Shown here: piece by piece, positions 1-5,496 of the stretch
Position numbering within the stretch: position 1 is the first letter of the stretch
Layout of the letters: each line of letters begins with the position of its first letter
DNA from: an uncultured Fusibacter sp.
GTDB taxonomy: Bacteria; Bacillota; Clostridia; Peptostreptococcales; Acidaminobacteraceae
Assembly: GCA_937958285.1 (NCBI GenBank)
Contig: CALFXQ010000294.1
Coordinates: forward strand, 1-5,496
Direction of reading: 5' to 3'
DNA: 5,496 nt
Notes under the pieces: model-generated
What the model saw: the letters and a program-made list of their open reading frames with translations, nothing else
Database searches by the model: none
Told to the model about the DNA's origin: nothing
Made by a program: the position numbers and the translations under genes

Positions 1-1
1 A

Positions 2-223
2 GCTGAATTATTGAAACAGCAGGTGGCGCGATTTAAACTAAAGCGCTCATTTAGACGCTCTAAATTTAATGATTACGACGATATTAACCCAGATATGATG
101 AAGCTTATTGAGGGTTTAAGAGGCAAAGACTCAAGAGAAGCCAATGAAGAGAAAACGTACGCATTGCCACCTTCGTCGGCTAAAAAGATTGTCTTGAAGA
201 GCAAAGATTATGGGAAGTATTAA
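2..223 (+). CDS. Methyl-accepting chemotaxis protein, C-terminal end (partial)
   Basis: This is the last 73 codons of a gene that begins left of the window. The reading frame is open from base 2, so the TTG at 11 is an internal Leu codon, not a start. The first visible residues, AELLKQQVARFKL, match the usual end of an MCP signalling domain (A-x-x-L-x-x-x-V-x-x-F-K-hydrophobic). An MCP dimer binds CheW and CheA at its cytoplasmic tip and controls CheA kinase activity. Most MCPs stop within a few residues of this FKL. Here about 60 residues follow, starting with a basic patch (KRSFRRSK), then an acidic/polar stretch and a Lys-rich end, KSKDYGKY. The end is not a CheR-binding NWETF-type pentapeptide. 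The MCP assignment rests on this short motif and on the neighbouring cheA and cheW. The sensor and membrane parts are not visible. Confidence 0.72.
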   Translation, partial: AELLKQQVARFKLKRSFRRSKFNDYDDINPDMMKLIEGLRGKDSREANEEKTYALPPSSAKKIVLKSKDYGKY

Positions 224-261
224 GATTATAGGCAGCTGAAAGATTTTTAATCGTGCTTTGT

Positions 262-268
262 AAGGAGG
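262..268 (+). promoter_or_regulatory. Ribosome binding site for receiver 1
   Basis: AAGGAGG lies 7 nt before the ATG at 276 and only 4 nt before an in-frame GTG at 273. The spacing favours ATG 276 as the start. The site is a near-perfect anti-16S complement and the strongest in the window. Confidence 0.75.
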
Positions 269-275
269 ACTTGTG

Positions 276-674
276 ATGTTGTCCATAATGTTGGCAGAAG
301 ATGATTATGCTAGTTGCAAAATACTCGAAAGTTTTCTCGAACCCTATGGACGCTGCGAAGTGGCAAGAAATGGGATGGAGGCGCTAGAGCTCTATAACCA
401 ACGTGTTAAAGCAGGCAAGTTCTTTGATTTGATATGTCTAGACATTATGATGCCTAAAGTAGACGGGGTCAGAGTATTGCAACTCATCAGGGAGAGTATT
501 TCTCAAAGCAATCCTTCTGGCCATAAGACCGTTATTTTAATGGTAACTGCTTTAGGCAAAACACAATTTATAGAGGATGCTATCGCTTCTGGATGTGATG
601 GCTATCTCACTAAGCCAATTATAAGAGATGAGTTAATCAAATTGCTCAATGAACAGGGTTTGTTGGACGGGTGA
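276..674 (+). CDS. Stand-alone CheY-like response regulator receiver (receiver 1)
   Basis: This 132-residue protein is a single receiver domain with no output domain. The expected active site is complete: acidic pair E8-D9-D10, phospho-acceptor D56 in LDIMMP, switch Thr91 in VTAL and Lys113 in TKP. It should accept a phosphoryl group from a histidine kinase or HPt protein, and CheA encoded downstream is the obvious candidate. The start is ATG 276, set by the ribosome binding site at 262-268; GTG 273 would add one residue. The gene follows the MCP by about 50 nt and ends 4 nt before the cyclic-di-GMP enzyme. It resembles receiver 2 at the right end of the window, about 40% identical by hand alignment, sharing AEDDY, GMEA and CLDIMMP. 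It could be a true CheY acting on the flagellar motor, a phosphate sink, or a relay intermediate. The sequence alone does not decide, so no cheY symbol is given. Confidence 0.93.
   Translation: MLSIMLAEDDYASCKILESFLEPYGRCEVARNGMEALELYNQRVKAGKFFDLICLDIMMPKVDGVRVLQLIRESISQSNPSGHKTVILMVTALGKTQFIEDAIASGCDGYLTKPIIRDELIKLLNEQGLLDG
669..674 (+). promoter_or_regulatory. Ribosome binding site overlapping the receiver 1 stop codon
   Basis: GGGTGA, whose last three bases are the TGA stop of receiver 1, sits 4 nt before ATG 679. This supports ATG 679 over the in-frame ATG at 649, which lies inside receiver 1 and would add ten residues (MNRVCWTGDR) before a typical receiver N-terminus. The layout suggests translational coupling of the two genes. 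Confidence 0.55.
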
Positions 675-678
675 TAGG

Positions 679-2139
679 ATGAACAAAGTGTTGATAGTAG
701 ATGATTCTGCTTCGGATCGCTCCATAATTCGGGCCATTATTGAGAAGAATATACCTGACACGATGGTCATAGAGCTTAGCGATGGGCGCCATGTTAAGCA
801 GACGTTGGCAGAACACCCAATAAATGCTTGTATTTTAGATTTAAAAATGTCGGATGTCGACGGATTTCAGACCCTAAAGGAAATGAAGGAAACTTCAAGT
901 CTCATGGATATTCCTGTGATTATTTGCTCGGGTTTAATCGATGCAGGCACCTTGCAGTCAGTTCTTGAAATGGGCGCATATGACTATTTTTCAAAACCTC
1001 TCTCTAATGACGTTATGAAAACACTATTGCCACTAAAAGTTAGAAATGCTATAGAGTGGATGAATAGAACCAGATATGTGGCACACCTATCAGAAATTGA
1101 CTTCCTAACGGGGCTTCTGAATCGAAACACTTTTAAAAGGTATATGGAAGCATGTACTCAAAGAGACACAAAACACGTCTATATGTTGATGTGCGATATT
1201 AACGGGTTAAAAATTGTAAACGATGCATATGGTAGCGATGTCGGAGATGGGTTCTTAATAGAAGCCGCTCGCGTTCTTAGAGATTGTTGCCCCGAAACGT
1301 CCATTATTGCTAGGTGGGGTGGCGACGAATTTGCTGTTTGTTTAAATACTGATTCCGTCGAGCACGTTCAAAGAATAGTTAGCGAGATTAAGACCGCTTT
1401 TTCTCGCATGCAGCATCACGGTTTAGCGCTTGGCATGGCCTGCGGATACGATAAACATCACCCCTCTCAACTACAACTCAATAAAGCGATGATCAATGCA
1501 GAGGATGCCATGTTTAGAGACAAGGTTCTCGACAATGTGAGTGTGAGAAGCAGTATGATCAATACGATTTTGGCGACGCTGCACGAAAAAAACCCTAGGG
1601 AAGAATCGCACTCGCGACGAGTAAGTGAACAGTGCCAGCAAATGGGCCGAGCTTTAGGTTTAAGTGAAGATAAAGTGCATGAGCTAAAAGTCATGGGCTT
1701 AGTTCATGACATAGGGAAGATAGCAATAGATGAGCAAATCTTGAATAAGCCAGGAAAACTCACAGAGGAAGAATGGCAGGAGATTTGTAGACATCCAGAA
1801 ATTGGATTTAGATTGCTATCTTCATCTCCTGAGATGAAGATTTATGCCCATGCAATATTGTCGCATCACGAACGTGTTGATGGGGGCGGGTATCCCAATG
1901 GTCTTTTTGGTGATGTGATTCCCCAGTATGCCAAAATCTTATCTATCGTAGATGCCTTCGATGCCATGACCTGTGAGAGGACGTATAAGTTACCTTTGAC
2001 AAAAGAGATGGCAGCTAGAGAGTTGTTGAGATGTATGAATGCACAGTTTGATGAAAAGTTAACGCGCGTGTTTATAGAACATGTAATCGGTATTGATATT
2101 GATTCTCTTATAGGGGGTGATGAGCGAGATGAGAAATGA
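679..2139 (+). CDS. Response regulator with GGDEF and HD-GYP domains (cyclic-di-GMP synthase/phosphodiesterase)
   Basis: This cytoplasmic protein has 486 residues and three domains. The receiver (about 1-122) has D8-D9, phospho-acceptor D54, S84 in place of the usual Thr, and K106. A helical linker leads to a GGDEF domain (about 135-285) with DFLTGLLNR at 141-149, metal-binding D173, guanine-contacting N181 and D190, and signature GGDEF at 214-218, all as in active diguanylate cyclases. The RxxD product-inhibition site reads PETS (205-208), so it is absent. The HD-GYP domain (about 290-470) has H311, H343-D344, K347, H372, H396-H397, D401-G-G-G-Y-P406 and D425, the metal and substrate set of active phosphodiesterases. 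The Glu often found four residues before the first His is Arg307. The protein probably both makes and breaks cyclic-di-GMP, switched by phosphorylation of D54. Which activity wins cannot be read from sequence. Its 3' end overlaps the HPt gene by 11 nt. Confidence 0.95.
   Translation: MNKVLIVDDSASDRSIIRAIIEKNIPDTMVIELSDGRHVKQTLAEHPINACILDLKMSDVDGFQTLKEMKETSSLMDIPVIICSGLIDAGTLQSVLEMGAYDYFSKPLSNDVMKTLLPLKVRNAIEWMNRTRYVAHLSEIDFLTGLLNRNTFKRYMEACTQRDTKHVYMLMCDINGLKIVNDAYGSDVGDGFLIEAARVLRDCCPETSIIARWGGDEFAVCLNTDSVEHVQRIVSEIKTAFSRMQHHGLALGMACGYDKHHPSQLQLNKAMINAEDAMFRDKVLDNVSVRSSMINTILATLHEKNPREESHSRRVSEQCQQMGRALGLSEDKVHELKVMGLVHDIGKIAIDEQILNKPGKLTEEEWQEICRHPEIGFRLLSSSPEMKIYAHAILSHHERVDGGGYPNGLFGDVIPQYAKILSIVDAFDAMTCERTYKLPLTKEMAARELLRCMNAQFDEKLTRVFIEHVIGIDIDSLIGGDERDEK
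2113..2120 (+). promoter_or_regulatory. Ribosome binding site for the HPt gene, inside the upstream gene
   Basis: GGGGGTGA lies 8 nt before ATG 2129. Earlier in-frame candidates, GTG 2117 and ATG 2120, overlap this site and have no Shine-Dalgarno sequence of their own at workable spacing. This favours ATG 2129. Confidence 0.6.
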
Positions 2140-2479
2140 GTTTTTTGATGAGGTGTTGACCATGTTTATGAATGATTCTGGGTTGGATGAAGAGACGTGT
2201 ATCGTAGTTCTAGTGACTTATGTCAAACAGTCTACAGAGTTGTTAGAAGACTTGAAGAAGGCGCTTTTAGCTAAAGATTATAGTCATGCATCGGAGCTTC
2301 TTCATAGGCTCAAGGGCTCATCGGGTAATGTAAGAGCGCGTCGCATTATGACGTTGGCACTAGAGTCTGAACGGAGTCTTCAAAATGGAAATCTAGATGA
2401 GGTCACTCAAATGATGCCAACGCTTATGACATTGGTTGGTCATCTTAAAAGCGCACTCTCTCTTGAATTGCATATGTAA
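2129..2479 (+). CDS. Stand-alone histidine phosphotransfer (HPt) protein
   Basis: This 116-residue, mostly helical protein has no signal peptide or membrane segment. The diagnostic motif is H59-R-L-K62-G63-S-S-G66, with H59 the expected phosphorylated histidine, preceded by a helix (YSHASELL). After it comes a helix with the LALESERSL pattern and a segment with GNLDEV, typical of the HPt four-helix bundle. HPt proteins have no catalysis of their own; they shuttle phosphoryl groups between receiver aspartates. Translation probably starts at ATG 2129, which overlaps the last 11 nt of the cyclic-di-GMP enzyme gene in another frame; ATG 2120 would add MSE. It lies between an enzyme carrying a receiver and a CheA that already has its own HPt (P1) domain, so it likely serves one or more of the three receivers encoded here. 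The partners are inferred from position only. Confidence 0.88.
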   Translation: MRNEFFDEVLTMFMNDSGLDEETCIVVLVTYVKQSTELLEDLKKALLAKDYSHASELLHRLKGSSGNVRARRIMTLALESERSLQNGNLDEVTQMMPTLMTLVGHLKSALSLELHM

Positions 2480-2500
2480 TATCAGAGCGGAGAGTAATGC

Positions 2501-2506
2501 AGGAGG
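2501..2506 (+). promoter_or_regulatory. Ribosome binding site for cheA
   Basis: AGGAGG lies 5 nt before ATG 2512. An in-frame ATG at 2497 would give five more residues (MQEAR), but the purine-rich GGAGAG before it is only 2 nt away, too close to work well. ATG 2512, giving MSEQFSLEPM, is therefore preferred. Confidence 0.7.
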
Positions 2507-2511
2507 CGCGT

Positions 2512-4599
2512 ATGTCGGAGCAGTTTTCGTTAGAACCGATGGTAGAAATGTACTTGTTTGAAACTGGCCAGTTGATTGATAAGTTGGAGCAAATCATAAT
2601 GAACTGCGAAAGCAAATCACAACTATCAGATGATATAGACGAAATTTTTAGGATCATGCATACCATAAAAGGCAACTCCATGATGATGATGTATGATGAA
2701 ATCGCAAATTTAGCCCATGCGATAGAAGACTTTTTTGACTTTCTAAAAGTTTCTCCCGATGCAACTACGGAGCTAAATATCATTTTCGACTTATTGTTGG
2801 AAACGGTAGATTTTTTCAAATTAGAGATCATCAAAATTAGCAATGGCGATATTGCAGATGGCACATGTGACGTGTTGGTATTGCGCATTAAACAGCATCT
2901 GCGTGCGTTAAAGGGGTTAGATCCTGGCCTAGAAGATACAAGTAAACCGATGGATGGCCCTAATCGCTTTTTCATTGCTGCAGCGCACACCAAGGAAAGC
3001 ACTGACATTGCCGTCACGGAAAATGAACGAGGCGATCATGCGAAGTACTTTATGACGAGTATCCACTTTGACAAGGGGTGCGAGTTAGAGAATGTAAGGG
3101 CATTTTCAATCATTCACGGATTAAAAGAGATTGTCGAAGAAGAGTTTCACTTTCCCCCAGACATTATTGAGAATGAAGCATCCGTGCATGTTATACGTTT
3201 AAATGGATTTAAGGTGTACTATAAAACAACAGAAAATGAAAGCGTACTACAATTGCACTTTCATAGTATTGCATTTGTTACGAGCATTGAAACAACAGAA
3301 ATAACCGAAGAGACCTATAGGCAATTTTCGGATGCGAATTGGGCAGAAAAAACAGAGGTGAAAGCGATTGAACAAGAGACGAGCACCCGCTTGGTCTCTA
3401 AAGATAGAGCGCCTAAAAAAACTGTGCTGCAAGCAGATACGCAAACTGCAAAGAACTTTATTACAGTAGGTTTAATGAAGATCAATCAGCTGATGGATCT
3501 CGTAGGAGAATTAGTGGTTTCAGAATCCATGGTAACTCGAAATCCAGAACTTGAGAAACTACAAATTGACAGTTTTGAGAAGGCATCCAGACAACATCGC
3601 TTTATTATTAAAGAAATTCAGGACGTTGTAATGAGCATGCGCATGGTACCTCTGGACTTGACATTCCAGAAAATGAATCGACTCCTTCGCGATATGACCA
3701 AGAAAACGAATAAAATGGTGACGCTCAAAATACAAGGCGCTCAGACCGAGGTTGACAAAAATGTAATTGAGCAAATATCGGATCCGCTGATGCATATCAT
3801 TCGCAATGCAATTGACCATGGCATAGAAAGTCCAGAAGAGAGAAAAGCTACGAATAAACCCTTAGAGGGCACAATTCTATTAGAGGCAAAGCAATCGGGT
3901 GGCAGTGTTTACATTATCGTTAAGGATGATGGAAGGGGTATTGACCGAGAGCGTGTACTAGAGAAAGCCAGTATGGCCGATTTGTTGTACAAGCCAAGGG
4001 AAGAGTACACAGATAAGGAAGTGTTTAATCTTTTATTCCAACCGGGCTTCTCTACAAAAGAAGAAGTAACGGAGTTCTCTGGGCGTGGCGTAGGTATGGA
4101 TGTTGTTATGCGCAATATTGAAGAGGTTGGTGGTGCTGTTGCTGTTGACTCTCAGTTTGGCATAGGTTCAGAATTTGTGATAAAAATCCCACTGACCCTT
4201 GCAATCATTGAGGGTATGCTCGTTCGTGTAGGAAATGTTATCTTTTCGTTGCCCATTACGTCCATTCAAGAATCTATGCGCATAAAATCGGAGCAACTAA
4301 TTGTCGATAATGCGAGCAAGGAAATGGTTATGATTCGGGATGAGTGCATTCCAGTTCATCGCTTAAATAATCGCTATAGTATTGAGGGTGCGGTGTCGTG
4401 CATAGATGATGGCGTTTTAGTGATGATTGAAAATGACCACGGAAAAATGATGCTGTTTGTAGATGAAATGATAGGTGAGCAACAACTTGTAGTAAAGCGT
4501 ATACCTAAATATATTCAGAAGGTAGATGGAATATCGGGCTGTGCACTTCTAGGTGATGGTAAAATATCATTGATTATTGACCCAACAGGATTGTCATGA
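2512..4599 (+). CDS. cheA: Chemotaxis-type histidine kinase CheA
   Basis: This 695-residue kinase has the full CheA order. P1 (about 1-125) carries phospho-acceptor H50 in HTIKGNS with K53, H69 and E72, the usual hydrogen-bonding network. A P2-like, receiver-docking region lies at about 178-262 (KYFMTSIHF, then CELENVRAF). A polar linker leads to the P3 dimerisation helices from about 314 (MDLVGELVVSES through SMRMVPLDL). P4, the ATPase domain, shows the N-box H428...N432...D435-H-G, the G1 box D472-D-G-R-G476, the Phe-containing box LLFQPGFST (507-515) and the G2 box G524-R-G-V-G-M-D530. P5, a CheW-like receptor and CheW coupling domain, runs from about 565 to the end. No membrane segment is seen, so it acts in the cytoplasm in complex with MCP and CheW. 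All residues needed for autophosphorylation appear present. It starts 32 nt after the HPt stop, and its stop codon overlaps the ribosome binding site of cheW. Confidence 0.97.
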   Translation: MSEQFSLEPMVEMYLFETGQLIDKLEQIIMNCESKSQLSDDIDEIFRIMHTIKGNSMMMMYDEIANLAHAIEDFFDFLKVSPDATTELNIIFDLLLETVDFFKLEIIKISNGDIADGTCDVLVLRIKQHLRALKGLDPGLEDTSKPMDGPNRFFIAAAHTKESTDIAVTENERGDHAKYFMTSIHFDKGCELENVRAFSIIHGLKEIVEEEFHFPPDIIENEASVHVIRLNGFKVYYKTTENESVLQLHFHSIAFVTSIETTEITEETYRQFSDANWAEKTEVKAIEQETSTRLVSKDRAPKKTVLQADTQTAKNFITVGLMKINQLMDLVGELVVSESMVTRNPELEKLQIDSFEKASRQHRFIIKEIQDVVMSMRMVPLDLTFQKMNRLLRDMTKKTNKMVTLKIQGAQTEVDKNVIEQISDPLMHIIRNAIDHGIESPEERKATNKPLEGTILLEAKQSGGSVYIIVKDDGRGIDRERVLEKASMADLLYKPREEYTDKEVFNLLFQPGFSTKEEVTEFSGRGVGMDVVMRNIEEVGGAVAVDSQFGIGSEFVIKIPLTLAIIEGMLVRVGNVIFSLPITSIQESMRIKSEQLIVDNASKEMVMIRDECIPVHRLNNRYSIEGAVSCIDDGVLVMIENDHGKMMLFVDEMIGEQQLVVKRIPKYIQKVDGISGCALLGDGKISLIIDPTGLS

Positions 4600-4604
4600 G
4601 GTGA
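4598..4604 (+). promoter_or_regulatory. Ribosome binding site for cheW, overlapping the cheA stop
   Basis: GAGGTGA begins within the cheA TGA stop codon (4597-4599) and ends 3 nt before ATG 4608; its GAGG core is 6 nt away. The overlap suggests coupled translation that keeps CheA and CheW amounts matched. Confidence 0.65.
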
Positions 4605-4607
4605 CCA

Positions 4608-5069
4608 ATGAAGGAAGAACATGAGTCAGTTACAAAGGGAGTCTTAGATACGCTGAAAGTGATGACCTTTTATGTGGGTGATTCGGAATATGGTATTAAT
4701 ATCACAGATGTACGTGATATTGTGCGCATTCAAGATATCACTTATTTTCCAAACCAGCCTCAGTATATTAAGGGTCTGATCAATTTGCGCGGAAAAATTG
4801 TACCAACTATGGATATTGGTTTGAAATTCAACATGCCTGAACGTGCATATGACGATCGAACCTGCATTGTTGTAATTGAAAAAGAGGAAACAGTTTTAGG
4901 CGTTATTGTCGATAGAATTAATGAAGTTAAAACATTTATGATCAACAATATTTCGCAATCGCCAAAAGCTGAGGAGGGCAGAGTAAATGACTTCTTGATG
5001 GGCATTGGGCAACAAGAAGGTGTTCATACGCTGCTACTAAAAACGGAGAAAGTCATTAGTCATGAATAA
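4608..5069 (+). CDS. cheW: Chemotaxis coupling protein CheW
   Basis: This 153-residue protein is a single CheW domain, slightly short of the E. coli CheW length and normal for the family. After a polar N-terminus of about 15 residues, the beta-rich fold begins with KVMTFYVGDSEYGINI. The hallmark segment I54-K-G-L-I-N-L-R61-G-K-I-V-P66 is present, including the conserved Arg of NLRG that contacts receptors. It is followed by the D-x-R-T-C-I-V-V strand and the GVIVDRINEV strand, both typical of CheW. CheW links MCP tips to the P5 domain of CheA and is needed for receptor control of the kinase. It starts 8 nt after the cheA stop and precedes receiver 2 by 34 nt. No catalytic activity is expected. 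The small overall size and lack of an added receiver exclude CheV. Confidence 0.96.
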   Translation: MKEEHESVTKGVLDTLKVMTFYVGDSEYGINITDVRDIVRIQDITYFPNQPQYIKGLINLRGKIVPTMDIGLKFNMPERAYDDRTCIVVIEKEETVLGVIVDRINEVKTFMINNISQSPKAEEGRVNDFLMGIGQQEGVHTLLLKTEKVISHE

Positions 5070-5103
5070 AGGCTATCGATGAAGCATACGAAAAGAGGTT
5101 CTG

Positions 5104-5496
5104 ATGAGAATACTGATAGCAGAGGACGATTATGTGAGTCGAAAGTTTTTATTTAAGCTGCTGTCTCATTATGGAGAGTGTGATGTGACAGTAGATGGCA
5201 TGGAGGCTATTGAAGTGTTTTTGATGTCGTTGGAAGATAAAAATTACTATGATTTAGTGTGCTTGGATATTATGATGCCCGAGGTGGATGGTATAAAAGT
5301 TTTAAAGACCATTCGCAAGCTAGAAATTGAAAGGAATGTCCCAAAAGAACACTGTGCCAAAGTAATTATGACAACCGCATTGAATCAAACTGATGAGGTT
5401 ATGGAAGCATTTAATGCGGGGTCAGAGGGCTATGCGGTGAAACCCATAGACACAGATAAATTTATGGATGTATTAAAAAAGATGGGTATTCAGAGG
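5104..5496 (+). CDS. CheY-like response regulator receiver (receiver 2), 3' end cut by the window
   Basis: The frame stays open from ATG 5104 to the window edge (131 residues, no stop). GAGG at 5095-5098 gives a reasonable ribosome binding site 5 nt before the start. It is a complete receiver by motif: E7-D8-D9, phospho-acceptor D55 in LDIMMP, switch Thr91 in TTAL and Lys113 in VKP. By hand alignment it is about 40% identical to receiver 1, with one single-residue gap, so the two are probably paralogues from an old duplication. Receiver 1 ends at residue 132 of nearly the same alignment, so only a few residues may be missing here. A fused output domain beyond the edge cannot be excluded. CheA encoded just upstream is the likely phosphodonor, by position. 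Whether it acts on the flagellar motor or elsewhere is unknown. Confidence 0.92.
   Translation, partial: MRILIAEDDYVSRKFLFKLLSHYGECDVTVDGMEAIEVFLMSLEDKNYYDLVCLDIMMPEVDGIKVLKTIRKLEIERNVPKEHCAKVIMTTALNQTDEVMEAFNAGSEGYAVKPIDTDKFMDVLKKMGIQR

Noticed and set aside
194..223. Possible promoter TTGAAG, 18-nt spacer, TATTAA before receiver 1
   Set aside because: It is a weak match with imperfect spacing inside the MCP coding end, in AT-rich DNA where such matches are common. It is not enough to call an internal promoter.
224..275. Possible hairpin (GATTA/TAATC) in the gap between the MCP and receiver 1
   Set aside because: The 5-bp AT-rich stem with a loop of about 19 nt and no following T-run is not a terminator. 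The gap appears to hold only the ribosome binding site.
1467..1694. Minus-strand open frame opposite the GGDEF/HD-GYP junction
   Set aside because: The Leu/Ser-rich composition looks like the reverse complement of the real gene, which carries intact conserved motifs here.
2680..2697. ATG-rich short repeat in cheA
   Set aside because: It encodes the Met run after HTIKGNS, a position commonly Met-rich in CheA P1 domains, so it is ordinary coding sequence.
2445..3017. Long minus-strand open frame (190 codons) opposite the cheA 5' end
   Set aside because: It lies wholly antisense to the conserved P1 region of CheA, has no recognisable domain and no clear ribosome site; it is a shadow of the coding strand.
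5070..5103. Terminator between cheW and receiver 2
   Set aside because: No stem-loop with a T-run is present in the 34-nt gap; the genes look co-transcribed.
5079..5156. 25-codon frame starting at ATG 5079 with AAAGG six bases upstream
   Set aside because: It overlaps the receiver 2 start out of frame and its peptide (MKHTKRGSDEN...) has no recognisable feature; probably chance, at most a coupling leader.

Overview
The window is a compact, one-strand (+) chemosensory and two-component operon segment. It reads: end of a methyl-accepting chemotaxis protein (MCP); stand-alone receiver; REC-GGDEF-HD-GYP cyclic-di-GMP enzyme; stand-alone HPt protein; CheA; CheW; and a second stand-alone receiver that runs off the right edge. 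Gaps are -11 to about 50 nt, and I see no terminator or convincing promoter, so transcription as one unit with coupled translation is likely. No mobile element, CRISPR array, tRNA/rRNA gene or long repeat was seen, and no stretch over 300 bases lacks a gene.

The organism looks like a motile or surface-sensing, low-to-moderate-GC bacterium. Strong GGAGG-type ribosome binding sites, AT-leaning codon use, the CheA P1 sequence style (FRIMHTIKG followed by a run of Met) and the DINGLK-type GGDEF joined to HD-GYP all suggest Bacillota, probably Clostridia. This is inference from family resemblance. A deltaproteobacterium-like source for the AEDDY-type receivers cannot be excluded by eye.

Region by region: 2-223 is the MCP C-terminus with an unusual basic tail of about 60 residues. 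276-674 is receiver 1. 679-2139 is the cyclic-di-GMP enzyme, with an intact GGDEF signature, intact HD and HHExxDGxGYP motifs, and no RxxD inhibitory site. 2129-2479 is the HPt protein. 2512-4599 is CheA with P1, P2-like, P3, P4 and P5 regions. 4608-5069 is CheW. 5104-5496 is receiver 2, probably nearly complete.

Proposed working model (inference): the MCP, CheW and CheA form the sensory complex. CheA phosphorylates one or both small receivers and/or the receiver of the cyclic-di-GMP enzyme. The separate HPt protein could move phosphoryl groups among the three receivers. The output would then be a change in cyclic-di-GMP, logically like the Wsp system (CheA plus receiver-GGDEF), but here with a dual synthase/hydrolase enzyme, an extra HPt and two small receivers. 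CheB and CheR are absent from the window, which fits a system used for something other than classical flagellar chemotaxis, though they may lie outside it.
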